Origin: Bacteroidota bacterium
GTDB taxonomy: Bacteria; Bacteroidota; Bacteroidia; Bacteroidales; GCA-2748055
Assembly (NCBI GenBank): GCA_002748055.1
Contig: PDRI01000025.1
Location: forward strand, 1 to 44,472
Direction: 5' to 3'
DNA length: 44,472 bases
In this document: positions 7,701-15,849 of the stretch, piece after piece
Layout of the letters: each line of letters starts with the position of its first letter
How positions within the stretch are numbered: position 1 is the stretch's first letter
Position numbers and translations under genes: made by a program
The notes under the pieces: model-generated
What the model was told of the DNA's origin: nothing
The model's input: the letters and a program-made list of their open reading frames with translations, nothing else
The model's database searches: none

Positions 7701-9734
7701 ATGGACAACAAGGCTCATAAAAAGGCAGCAGATAACATCCGGATACTATCAGCAGCAATGGTTGAAAAGGCGAAATCGGGTCATCCGGGTGGTGCCATGG
7801 GCGGTGCCGATTTTGTGGAGATGCTCTATTCCCGCTTCCTGTGTTTTGATCCCGACGATATGGCCTGGCCTTTCAGGGACAGGTTCTTTCTGGATCCCGG
7901 ACACATGTCTCCCATGTTGTATGGTGTGCTCGCGCTCACCGGGAATTACAGCTGCGAAGAGCTGAGCCGGTTTCGGCAGTGGGGAAGCCCTACTCCGGGT
8001 CATCCCGAAGTCGATCTAACACGAGGGGTCGAGAATACTTCCGGTCCGCTGGGCCAGGGGCATGCCATGGCGGTTGGTGCAGCCATTGCCGAGCGCTTTT
8101 TGGTAGCGCGTTTTGGATCGTGGATGGCTCACAAGACCTATGCATTTATCTCCGACGGTGGTGTTCAGGAGGAGATTTCGCAGGGTGTCGGGCGCATCGC
8201 CGGCTACCTGGGGCTGAGTCAGCTGGTCATGTTCTACGATTCCAACGACATTCAGCTCTCGACAACTACCGATGCCGTATCGGACGAGGATACGGCAGCC
8301 AAGTACGAGGCCTGGAACTGGAATGTCATGACCGTCGAGGGGAACGACCCGGGCGAACTTTTTGATGCACTTAAGGCCGCGGGAGAGGAGCAGGAGCGTC
8401 CCACCCTCATCATCGGGAAAACCATTATGGGCAAGGGAGCTGTGGATGCAAACGGGGCTTCCTACGAGGGCAGGTGTGAGACCCATGGGATGCCCCTTTC
8501 GGCTGCCGGAGCCGATTTTGAGGCTAGCGTAGCCAATCTGGGCGGCGATCCCGCCAATCCTTTTGTGATCTTTCCCGAGGTGCAGGAAGCCTATGAGAAG
8601 GTCCTTGAGCGCAAGCGGGCAGAGGTTGCTGAGAAGCGTGCACGTCAGCGTGCGTGGGAAAAGGAAAATCCCGAACTGGCGGAAAAACTGGCCGGATTTC
8701 TGAGTGGAAAGTTGCCGGAGATCGATTTTCAGGCCATTGAGCAGAAAGCCGGAGTTGCCACCCGGGCTGCATCAGGGGCTGTTCTGGCTGCCCTGGCCGG
8801 CAAGCTTGAGAACCTGATTGTGGCCTCGGCCGACCTCTCGAACAGCGATAAGACGGATGGCTTCCTGAAAAAGACCAGGGCCTTTAAGCGGGGCGATTTC
8901 TCAGGCTCCTTCCTGCAGGCAGGGGTTTCAGAGCTTACCATGGCCGCAATGGCCAATGGAATGGCCCTGCATGGCGGGGTAATTCCCGTGATTGGAACCT
9001 TTTTCGTGTTTTCCGATTACATGAAACCCGCAGCCCGGATGGCAGCCCTGATGGAGTTGCCGGTCAAGTACGTCTGGACCCATGATGCCTTCCGTGTTGG
9101 AGAGGACGGTCCCACCCATCAGCCGGTGGAGCAGGAGGCCCAGATCCGCCTGCTGGAGCACCTCCGCAATCACCATGGAAAGCGCTCAATGATGGTGTTG
9201 CGTCCGGCAGACGCAGTCGAAACCACCGTGGCCTGGAAGATGGCCCTTGAAAACAACAGCACACCAAGCGCCCTCATCCTCTCGCGCCAGGGGGTTAGCG
9301 ATCTGCCTGCAGCGAGCGATCGTTACAGTGAGGCCCTTGGTGCCGAAAGGGGGGCTTACGTGGTCCGTGACAGTAAGGGGGATCCCGATGTCATTTTGCT
9401 GGCTTCCGGTTCTGAAGTAGCGACCCTTTTGGCAGGTGCCGACCTGCTCGAAAAAGAGAAAGGACTGAGGGTCAGGGTGGTTTCCGTGATCTCCGAAGGT
9501 GTTTTCAGGGATCAGGACGGGAGCTACCAGGCGGAGGTTCTTCCGGCTGGTATGCCGGTTTTCGGACTCACCGCCGGCTTGCCGCTTACCCTTGCCGGCC
9601 TGGTTGGTTCCAATGGCATGGTCTTTGGCCTGGAAAGCTTTGGCTATTCAGCTCCTTACAAGGTACTGGACGAAAAGCTCGGCTTTACCGCTGAGAATGT
9701 ATTTGCACAGGTGGTGGCTTTTCTTGGTCTCTGA
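7701..9734 (+). CDS. tkt: Transketolase
   Basis: The 677-residue protein is full length with all three transketolase domains: the thiamine-pyrophosphate (TPP) domain, the pyrimidine-binding domain and the C-terminal domain. Early motifs are KSGHPGGAMGGADF and ENTSGPLGQGHAMAVGAA. The TPP motif reads ISDGGVQEEISQ rather than the classic GDG; this and the DPGHMSPMLY block are features I associate with Bacteroidota transketolases, so I do not treat them as damage. The pyrimidine domain has VWTHDAFRVGEDGPTHQPVE. The enzyme moves two-carbon units between ketose and aldose phosphates in the non-oxidative pentose phosphate pathway. The next gene starts within the stop codon (TGATG), so the two are probably one transcriptional and translational unit. 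Confidence 0.95.
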   Translation: MDNKAHKKAADNIRILSAAMVEKAKSGHPGGAMGGADFVEMLYSRFLCFDPDDMAWPFRDRFFLDPGHMSPMLYGVLALTGNYSCEELSRFRQWGSPTPGHPEVDLTRGVENTSGPLGQGHAMAVGAAIAERFLVARFGSWMAHKTYAFISDGGVQEEISQGVGRIAGYLGLSQLVMFYDSNDIQLSTTTDAVSDEDTAAKYEAWNWNVMTVEGNDPGELFDALKAAGEEQERPTLIIGKTIMGKGAVDANGASYEGRCETHGMPLSAAGADFEASVANLGGDPANPFVIFPEVQEAYEKVLERKRAEVAEKRARQRAWEKENPELAEKLAGFLSGKLPEIDFQAIEQKAGVATRAASGAVLAALAGKLENLIVASADLSNSDKTDGFLKKTRAFKRGDFSGSFLQAGVSELTMAAMANGMALHGGVIPVIGTFFVFSDYMKPAARMAALMELPVKYVWTHDAFRVGEDGPTHQPVEQEAQIRLLEHLRNHHGKRSMMVLRPADAVETTVAWKMALENNSTPSALILSRQGVSDLPAASDRYSEALGAERGAYVVRDSKGDPDVILLASGSEVATLLAGADLLEKEKGLRVRVVSVISEGVFRDQDGSYQAEVLPAGMPVFGLTAGLPLTLAGLVGSNGMVFGLESFGYSAPYKVLDEKLGFTAENVFAQVVAFLGL

Positions 9735-11389
9735 TGATGGCTGGCAGAACAGGCAAGGGAGGGTCGGCCATCCTGGTGCTGCTTGCATGTCTCTTTACAT
9801 CGAGCCATGCCCAGCGCATCCCTGCACCAAAACCCAAACTGATTGTTGGCATCACCGTATCGGGGATGCAATACGACTACCTTTCGGTGTACTGGGACAG
9901 CTTTGGGGATAAGGGTTTCCGCCGCATGGCAAAAAACGGGGCGAATTTCAAGAATGCACGCTACGACTATCTGCTCACCGAGCCCTCTGTGGGCTTTGCC
10001 ACCATCGCTACCGGTTCGGGCCCGGATGTTCACGGCATCGTTTCCGATTACTGGTACGAAAGGCTTGGGAATAAGATTGTTTATAACCTCGATGATCCCA
10101 CGGTATGCGGAATCGGAGGGACTTATGGCAGTGGGGCTTATTCTCCCAAAGCCATGCAGAGCCGGACCCTGGCCGATGAGCTGCGGATCAAAAGCCGCTT
10201 TCAGTCCCGGTCCTTTGGGGTGGCCATCGATCCGGAAGCTGCCATTCTGATGGCCGGCCATACGGCCAGTGCCGCTTACTGGCTCGATCCTGAAAGCAGT
10301 CTCTGGGTTAGCTCGGACTTTTACATGGATTCCCTCCCCGACTGGGTTGAGGCCTTTAATGGAAAGAACTACAGGGATGTTTACCTGAACCGGACCTGGG
10401 AGACCCTTCGGCCCATCTCAGGCTACAGTGAAAGCCTGCTCGATAACAACCCGTATGAGACCGGTTTCGATGGCCAGATTACCTTTCCCTATGACATGCT
10501 CCGCCTGAGTACCGGAGTCCGGGGAGGAGTGGACTACAGCCTTTTGAAATCGACCCCCTGGGGCAATACCTACACAAAGGACATGGCCATAGCCACCATT
10601 GTAAATGAAGAACTGGGTAAAGGGGAGGCAAGCGATATGATTCACATTGGTTTCAATGCAACCCGCTACCTGGCCAAACGCTATACCACCTGGTCGATGG
10701 AGATGCAGGATGCCTATTTGCGACTCGATGAGGATCTGGGTCATCTGCTCGATTTTCTCGACGATGAATTTGGCCTGGAGAATGTCCTGGTTTATCTGAC
10801 AGCCGAGAATGCCATGGCCGTCGATCCCCGCTACCTGGCCGAGAGCAGGGTTCCCTCGGGGTTTTTTAACTACCGCACCAGTGTGTCTTTGCTGAAGTCT
10901 TACCTGAATGCTGTTTACGGGCGGGGCGACTGGGTAAGCTTCTACTATGCGCAGCAGATCTATTTAAATCATCAGCTTATTGAAGATTCCGGGTTGTCGC
11001 TGGATGAGGTGCAGGACAGGGTGGCCCGTTTCATGGTGGAGATGGCCGGGGTCTCCAATGCCGTGCCTGCCTACGTCCTTCAGCGGAACTATTTCACCGG
11101 AGGACTCATGCAGAGGGTGCAGAACAGTTATTACCAGAAGCGTTCAGGGGATGTGATTCTTTACCTGATTCCGGGTTGGGTCGAACACAGCAATCTGGGT
11201 GGTGCAGGCGATGCCGAGTTTCAGTATGCTCCGCATGTGCCTCTTTTGTTCTATGGTTGGAAAACCAGGCGAGTAAGGATTTCGCAAAGGGTTTCTCCGG
11301 CCGATATCGCGGTTACGCTCGCCTCCATCCTGGAAATCTCCATGCCGGAGAATGCGACGGGTAAGGTTATTTCTGATTTACTGAAGTAG
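9734..11389 (+). CDS. Secreted alkaline-phosphatase-fold protein, apparently catalytically dead
   Basis: The protein has 551 residues with a signal peptide (cleavage near SSHAQ). Overall it follows the PafA-type alkaline phosphatase family: KLIVGITVSGMQYDYL at the N terminus, VHGIVSDYWYE, EMQDAYLRLDEDLGHLLDFL, and a C-terminal HVPLLFYGW. Every catalytic position I can align by memory to Elizabethkingia PafA is changed. The zinc ligands are S43 (for D38), R311 (D305), K315 (H309), E358 (D352), N359 (H353) and G492 (H486). The nucleophile Thr79 is P84, and N100, K162 and R164 are D105, D166 and E168. The frame is intact and the fold motifs are well kept, so it looks like a selected pseudoenzyme, not a decaying gene. 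The start is ATG 9734 or 9737, overlapping the transketolase stop. The 3' end overlaps the convergent GGGPS gene by 23 bp. A binding or structural role in the periplasm or at the surface is inferred. Confidence 0.82.
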   Translation: MMAGRTGKGGSAILVLLACLFTSSHAQRIPAPKPKLIVGITVSGMQYDYLSVYWDSFGDKGFRRMAKNGANFKNARYDYLLTEPSVGFATIATGSGPDVHGIVSDYWYERLGNKIVYNLDDPTVCGIGGTYGSGAYSPKAMQSRTLADELRIKSRFQSRSFGVAIDPEAAILMAGHTASAAYWLDPESSLWVSSDFYMDSLPDWVEAFNGKNYRDVYLNRTWETLRPISGYSESLLDNNPYETGFDGQITFPYDMLRLSTGVRGGVDYSLLKSTPWGNTYTKDMAIATIVNEELGKGEASDMIHIGFNATRYLAKRYTTWSMEMQDAYLRLDEDLGHLLDFLDDEFGLENVLVYLTAENAMAVDPRYLAESRVPSGFFNYRTSVSLLKSYLNAVYGRGDWVSFYYAQQIYLNHQLIEDSGLSLDEVQDRVARFMVEMAGVSNAVPAYVLQRNYFTGGLMQRVQNSYYQKRSGDVILYLIPGWVEHSNLGGAGDAEFQYAPHVPLLFYGWKTRRVRISQRVSPADIAVTLASILEISMPENATGKVISDLLK

Positions 11390-12125
11390 CGGGCCCGTTG
11401 AATTCGTCGCGAAGCCTGCAGAAATCGGCCAGGAGCCCGGGCTGTTCTTCAACGGCGGTGCCCACGACAATCATATCAGCTCCGGCTTCATAAACTTCGC
11501 GGGCAATTTCGGCCGAGGCAATGCCTCCGCCTACGATCAGGGGTAGGGAAATCTTTCGTCGGATGGCAGCAATCATATCCAGGCCTACCGGATGGGCGGC
11601 CCCGCTTCCGGCTTCAAGGTAGATTGCTTTGTGCCCAAGCATTTCGCCTGCCATGGCTGTGGCGACGGCAATATCGTGTTTCCCGAAGGGGATGGGGCGG
11701 GTATTGCTCACATATTCCACAGAGCTCGATTTTCCGTTTTCGATGAGCATGTAGGCGGTGGGGATAACCTCGATCCCGGAGCGGTCGAGATGAGGAGCCG
11801 CCTGGACATGCTGTCCGATAAGGAACTCCGGATTCCGGCCCGAAATCAAAGAGATAAGCAGGATGCCATCGGCCCGGTCGGAGAGCTGCATAGCGCTTCC
11901 CGGAAAAATAAAGACCGGTAGTTTGGTCCCCAGCTTAAGCGCGGTGATGGTCATGTCGATGGGCTTAAAAAGCAGGCTTCCGCCCACCAGAATCAGGTCG
12001 GGCCGGTTGGCGTTGATGCCCCCGATGAGTCCGTCGATGGAGGCATCATCGTGATGGTCCGGGTCGATGAGCAAGGCAAAGCGCTTGCGCTTGCGGTCTT
12101 TCAGTTCCTGGTAGAAGTTGTTCAT
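11367..12125 (-). CDS. Geranylgeranylglyceryl phosphate synthase family (GGGPS/PcrB)
   Basis: This is a 252-residue TIM-barrel prenyltransferase. The N-terminal block FALLIDPDHHDD, the strand DLILVGGSLLF, the central YLEAGSGAAHPVG and the phosphate-binding PLIVGGGIASAEIA followed by ADMIVVGTAVEE are the hallmarks of the GGGPS/PcrB family. These enzymes join a polyprenyl diphosphate to sn-glycerol-1-phosphate to make an ether lipid precursor. Bacteroidota homologues have been described as geranylgeranyl-type enzymes; chain length here cannot be read with certainty. I start it at ATG 12125, which overlaps the stop of the phosphopantetheinyl transferase gene by four bases (ATGA). No second ether-forming enzyme is in the window. 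Confidence 0.88.
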   Translation of the reverse strand: MNNFYQELKDRKRKRFALLIDPDHHDDASIDGLIGGINANRPDLILVGGSLLFKPIDMTITALKLGTKLPVFIFPGSAMQLSDRADGILLISLISGRNPEFLIGQHVQAAPHLDRSGIEVIPTAYMLIENGKSSSVEYVSNTRPIPFGKHDIAVATAMAGEMLGHKAIYLEAGSGAAHPVGLDMIAAIRRKISLPLIVGGGIASAEIAREVYEAGADMIVVGTAVEEQPGLLADFCRLRDEFNGPATSVNQK

Positions 12126-12757
12126 GCCTTCACACACCAAACCAGTGCGTAGTTTTCGTGATGCAGGTATTCCATCTCAAAGTGTTCATCTCCGTTCCCG
12201 TTAATCACATGCCCGCTCATGAAGCCATGGTCCTCCGGGTCGAAGGAAGAGATGGTGATTCCGTCTTTGAAGTTGATATCCTGTTTGTCGCAAATCTTAT
12301 AAAGGGCTTCTTTTGCACACCAGTGCAGGTAGAGGTGGAATTTCCTTAATTTGGGGTCTTCGGTGATATGCTCCCTTGGATTGATGAATTTGTTGGCCAC
12401 CTTGCTGATCTTTCCCGACATATACTCAAGGTCGATGCCTACACGCCTATCCTTGCTAATGAGAACTGCGGTTAGTTTGTTCGAATGCGAGATGCTGATG
12501 TTGTGGGTATTCCCCTTAACAAAGGGCTTGTTTTCGGCATTGTAGAGAATGCGAGTGTCCTTGCCCAGCATATTTTTGGCGAGAGCTCTGACACTCAGCC
12601 ATTCCACCTTGCGACTGATATTCCTGAAGCTTTCCAGCTTGGCCTGCTCAACCGGTGCCAGTTCGACCATCTCATAGAGGGCATCGAAGTCCTCGGCAAT
12701 CTCCCATACCCCAAGGTGGCAATCCGGCAATAGCTCTGTTTTTAAGAAAACGCCCAC
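12122..12757 (-). CDS. 4'-phosphopantetheinyl transferase (Sfp-type)
   Basis: The 211-residue protein carries the two signature blocks of the Sfp/AcpT superfamily: RRVGIDLEYM (magnesium-binding Asp and Glu) and HWCAKEALYK (catalytic Lys/Glu). The earlier HNISISHSNKLTAVLIS matches the family's SxSHS region. It moves 4'-phosphopantetheine from coenzyme A to a serine on carrier proteins such as acyl carrier protein. The start is a GTG at 12757; I see no better ATG. It is translationally coupled to the GGGPS gene downstream and follows gldD by 52 bp. Its carrier partner is unknown; no PKS or NRPS genes are in this window. Confidence 0.88.
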   Translation of the reverse strand: MGVFLKTELLPDCHLGVWEIAEDFDALYEMVELAPVEQAKLESFRNISRKVEWLSVRALAKNMLGKDTRILYNAENKPFVKGNTHNISISHSNKLTAVLISKDRRVGIDLEYMSGKISKVANKFINPREHITEDPKLRKFHLYLHWCAKEALYKICDKQDINFKDGITISSFDPEDHGFMSGHVINGNGDEHFEMEYLHHENYALVWCVKA

Positions 12758-12809
12758 AATGCAGTAATTATGCTTCTTTTAGAAAGGGGAACAAAGTTAC
12801 GCAAAAAGC

Positions 12810-13394
12810 TCAATACTTCCATTCAAGGGTGTTGATCAGGTGCATGATGTCCTCCTGCAGAAAGCCGATGACGGGGTTTAGGGAATCCCGGTTGGGGGCA
12901 CAATTGAAGTAGAGCGAGCCCCGCAGAAAATGATCCGTACTATCGGTAACAAAGAATTGCAGGGCCGAGGCCACATCGCCCTTCAACTCGTAAACCATTC
13001 CAAAGCGTTTGTTTTCCGGATCCATGAAAGGCTTTTCATCGATGCCCGCGGCCTTAACCGTATGCTTGTAGGCCAGGGTTCGGCTGTCGGTGATGAATCT
13101 TGTCAGATTGTTCTCGACGGGCTTATAGCTCAAATGAATGGTGGCGTTCAGGGGAGGGATCTGTATGTCGATCCATCCTGGTTCAGCCCCCTTGCTGTGG
13201 CTGGGACTTACCCTGGCATAAGCGGGCAATTCGAAGCGATAGGCCTGCTGTTCGTCATAGCTCACATAGCTTCGTTCCGGGTAATCGACCCGGACGTAGC
13301 CTTCGGGCCTGGGGTAACTGGCCTCGCCACATTCCTTCAAGCCGGAGGAAAAAAGGAGCAGAACGGCCAGGACTGTGGGCAAAGGTCTTTTCAT
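12810..13394 (-). CDS. gldD: Gliding motility protein GldD
   Basis: The sequence matches GldD along its length: PRPEGYVRVDYPER after the signal region, then FELPAYARV, then IHLSYKPVENNL, DSRTLAYKHTVKA, and the C-terminal HFLRGSLYFNCAPNRDSLNP with a final TLEWKY. GldD is a lipoprotein needed for gliding in Flavobacterium and linked to the T9SS machinery. I start it at ATG 13394, which puts the hydrophobic segment in normal position; ATG 13430 is in frame and would add 12 residues. The candidate lipidated cysteine lies in SGLKEC, an atypical lipobox because Lys and Glu precede it. The gldE gene, which adjoins gldD in Flavobacterium, is not present here. Confidence 0.86.
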   Translation of the reverse strand: MKRPLPTVLAVLLLFSSGLKECGEASYPRPEGYVRVDYPERSYVSYDEQQAYRFELPAYARVSPSHSKGAEPGWIDIQIPPLNATIHLSYKPVENNLTRFITDSRTLAYKHTVKAAGIDEKPFMDPENKRFGMVYELKGDVASALQFFVTDSTDHFLRGSLYFNCAPNRDSLNPVIGFLQEDIMHLINTLEWKY

Positions 13395-13471
13395 GCGACT
13401 ACCGTATTTTGTCTTCTTCACACCTGCCATTTTATGGTGATGCCGGAGTTCAGCCTAAATCTTTAGCGGGA

Positions 13472-14101
13472 CTAAAAGGGCAGATCGTCCGTTTCGTCTT
13501 CCCGGCCCGGGAAGGGCTTTTCCGCTTCTGTATGCTGGTCCGGAGCGGAGGCAGGGCCCGGTGACTGTATTCCGGTATTTTGATTCCCGGCAGGCTGGCC
13601 TGGCTGTTCTGCCCGGAACTGATCCGTCCCGGCCTGCCCGGCCTGCGGGGGCGTTTGGCTTACCGGGCTGCTCTGGGTGCCCTGCTGAGCAGCCGCAGTG
13701 CTGTCCGGAATCCCGCCACCGGCCTGAGCCTGGGTACCGGCAGCATAGGGAGAGGACTGGTCACTGTCATCGGAGCGTCGTCCAAGCATCTGCATTTGGT
13801 CGCCCACGATCTCGGTGATGTATCTCCGGTTTCCTTCAGGGTCATCGTAGGAACGCGTCCGAATACGGCCCTCAATGAAAAGCTGGGTGCCTTTTTTGAC
13901 GTATTTTTCGGCCACCTGGGCCAGCCCGCGCCAAAGCACGATATTGTGCCACTCGGTATTGGTTATTCGCTCCCCGTTTCTGTTTCGGTAGGTTTCACTG
14001 GTGGCCAGCGGGAATTTGGCCATGGCAGTATTCTCGTCGAGATACCTGGTTTCCGGGTCTTTACCCACGTTTCCCACCAGGATGACTTTGTTTACGGACA
14101 T
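13472..14101 (-). CDS. ssb: Single-stranded DNA-binding protein
   Basis: The protein is 209 residues long. The N-terminal OB-fold covers about residues 1-110 and begins MSVNKVILVGNVGKDPE, with the typical NTEWHNIVLWRGLAQVAEKY and GTQLFIEGRIRTRSYDD segments. A flexible linker of about 85 residues follows, rich in Gln, Gly, Ala and Pro. The acidic tip DETDDLPF is the conserved tail that recruits partner proteins of replication and repair. It works as a tetramer on exposed single-stranded DNA. It lies between mutY (29 bp upstream) and gldD on the minus strand, consistent with one repair and housekeeping operon. Confidence 0.96.
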   Translation of the reverse strand: MSVNKVILVGNVGKDPETRYLDENTAMAKFPLATSETYRNRNGERITNTEWHNIVLWRGLAQVAEKYVKKGTQLFIEGRIRTRSYDDPEGNRRYITEIVGDQMQMLGRRSDDSDQSSPYAAGTQAQAGGGIPDSTAAAQQGTQSSPVSQTPPQAGQAGTDQFRAEQPGQPAGNQNTGIQSPGPASAPDQHTEAEKPFPGREDETDDLPF

Positions 14102-14130
14102 ATTCCATTGTATTTAGTGCTTTAAAGGTA

Positions 14131-15399
14131 TTAAAATTTGGCCACTTCTATATAGCGTTTGATGGCTTGAGGGAAGGGGTAGTCGTCGAGTTCGGATGGA
14201 GAAATCCAACGACTGCCTTCCGGCAGATCTTTGGCCTGTTGTTCTGCAGAATGCCCCTCGTTTTGCAGGGTTTCCTGTCCCGCCCGGCCGGGATGCTGAG
14301 GGGGATATTCGACATGGATGAAGCGAAGATGCAGCCGCTGGTGGCTCAGTTCATGCCTGATTTCCCCGGAGATATGCCGGATAGCAAGGCCTGTTGCATC
14401 CATGCCCGCAAGTTCAGTAACAGCTTCCCCGATCTTTGCGCTTAAGTCCTCCGGTCCTTTCCATTCTGTGCCCGGCTCCTCTGCTTTTGCGCCTGCAGCA
14501 TCCGGTCCTTCGGCCGTCTCCTTTGCCAGCGGGCTAAGTCCTTCTGTTTCCCTTAGCCCTGCTTTGCGGGTTTTTTCCGGCTTTGCCGGGTAAACTTCCG
14601 GGACCGGCAGCCGGCCTTCGGTCATCGGAAACTGATAGAGCCCTTCCCAGATATCCTTTCCGGCCCGCTTTCCGATAAGCACCCGGCCGTCCCTGAGTAT
14701 GATGTAGAAGTTGAGCCATCTGTTCCGGGCTTTCTTTTTGCTTTGTTTTAGGGGCAGGAGGGAGGTGAGCCTTCCCCGATGCGCCACACAGTCTTGTTTG
14801 AGCGGGCAGGTGCTGCAGTCGGGTTTACGAGGGGTGCACTGCAGTGCACCGAAGTCCATGATGGCCTGGTTGTAGGTGCCCGGATCTGCGGGATCGAGCA
14901 TTTCTTCTGCCAGCCTTTGGATTTCCCGTTTGCCTTCGGTCGTGTTCACGGGCAGATGCACTCCGAATACCCGGCTCAATACCCTGTCCACGTTGCCATC
15001 CACAACGGCCCTGGCTTCTCCGTAACTAATCGAGGCAATGGCGGCAGCAGTATAGGGGCCGATTCCTTTAAGGCTTCTCAGTTCCTGGTAGCTGCGGGGC
15101 ATTGTTCCACCGAAACGGGCCATGACATCCCGGGCCGCATAGCGCAGATTTCTGGCCCGGCTGTAGTATCCCAAACCCTGCCACAGCTTCAAAACCTGGT
15201 CTTCTTCGGCCTCTGCCAACTGACGGACATTCGGGAAGGCCTCACTGAAGCGCCGGTAGTAAGCCAGGCCCTGGTCGATCCTTGTTTGCTGAAGGATCAC
15301 CTCAGAGAGCCAGATCAGGTAAGGGTCCCTCGTATCCCGCCAGGGCAGGCTTCTGTGGTTAATTTTGTACCATGCGTGGATGATCTCTGTAAAATTCAT
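14131..15399 (-). CDS. mutY: A/G-specific adenine glycosylase MutY
   Basis: The enzyme removes adenine mispaired with 8-oxoguanine. The catalytic acid E33 is in LSEVILQQTRI, the helix-hairpin-helix is LKGIGPYTAAAIAS, and the catalytic aspartate D134 is in VVDGNVDRVLSR. The 4Fe-4S cluster is complete with C188, C195, C198 and C204 in the C-x6-C-x2-C-x5-C spacing. The C-terminal NUDIX-like domain, which reads 8-oxoguanine, starts near residue 235 (IWEGLYQFPM) and ends DDYPFPQAIKRYI. It contains a charged, low-complexity insertion of about 50 residues near residues 262-315 (Lys/Glu/Ala/Gly-rich) and a shorter one later, making it longer than the usual 350-360 residues. The gene is first in the minus-strand run and divergent from the HU gene. 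Confidence 0.94.
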   Translation of the reverse strand: MNFTEIIHAWYKINHRSLPWRDTRDPYLIWLSEVILQQTRIDQGLAYYRRFSEAFPNVRQLAEAEEDQVLKLWQGLGYYSRARNLRYAARDVMARFGGTMPRSYQELRSLKGIGPYTAAAIASISYGEARAVVDGNVDRVLSRVFGVHLPVNTTEGKREIQRLAEEMLDPADPGTYNQAIMDFGALQCTPRKPDCSTCPLKQDCVAHRGRLTSLLPLKQSKKKARNRWLNFYIILRDGRVLIGKRAGKDIWEGLYQFPMTEGRLPVPEVYPAKPEKTRKAGLRETEGLSPLAKETAEGPDAAGAKAEEPGTEWKGPEDLSAKIGEAVTELAGMDATGLAIRHISGEIRHELSHQRLHLRFIHVEYPPQHPGRAGQETLQNEGHSAEQQAKDLPEGSRWISPSELDDYPFPQAIKRYIEVAKF

Positions 15400-15490
15400 T
15401 ATCTTCGTCAGCGCTCATATAATCTACTTATATTTAGCGCACTAAAATAAAATTTAATTCAAAACGATTTCATAATCGCGCAAAAGTATT

Positions 15491-15498
15491 TATATTTG
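15491..15498 (+). promoter_or_regulatory. Promoter -7 box for the HU gene
   Basis: TATATTTG is an exact TAnnTTTG box, 53 bases before the HU ATG. The 150-bp region between mutY and the HU gene is AT-rich compared with its surroundings. I do not see a strong TTG at the -33 position. Confidence 0.5.
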
Positions 15499-15551
15499 CA
15501 GTTCCATCGTGGGACCATAACGTAAAACATTGATAATTAAAGGTTTTAAAA

Positions 15552-15836
15552 ATGACAAAGGCTGATATCGTTAACGAAATTTCCAAGAATACGGGAATAG
15601 AAAAAGTGACTGTGCAAAAAACAGTTGAAGCTTTCATGGAAACGGTGAAAGACTCTCTTGCCGACAATAAGAATGTTTATCTAAGGGGTTTTGGAAGTTT
15701 TATCGTGAAGAAAAGGGCCAAGAAAACAGCCCGTAATATATCCAAGAATACAACGATTATTATTCCGGAGCACTCTATTCCTGCCTTCAAGCCTGCCAAG
15801 ACTTTTGTCAGCAAAGTGAAGACCAACGTGAAGTAA
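15552..15836 (+). CDS. HU-family DNA-binding protein
   Basis: This 94-residue protein has the HU/IHF fold: N-terminal helices MTKADIVNEISKNTGIEKV and VEAFMETVKDSLA, then the beta arms with LRGFGSFIVKKRAKKTARN and the conserved proline-containing turn and end (PEHSIPAFKPAKTFVSKVK). It bends and compacts DNA as a dimer. It is the first gene of a plus-strand set; a 30-residue basic protein follows after 13 bp and ribonuclease G after that, a neighbourhood I recognise from Bacteroidota. Which of the several HU paralogues it is cannot be told. Confidence 0.93.
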   Translation: MTKADIVNEISKNTGIEKVTVQKTVEAFMETVKDSLADNKNVYLRGFGSFIVKKRAKKTARNISKNTTIIIPEHSIPAFKPAKTFVSKVKTNVK

Positions 15837-15849
15837 AAGTATTGCAATT

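Noticed and set aside
7701..9734. Transketolase with SDG instead of the classic GDG cofactor motif, first suspected as inactive.
   Set aside because: The same changes and the DPGHMSPMLY block are what I recall from ordinary Bacteroidota transketolases; the rest of the active site is intact.
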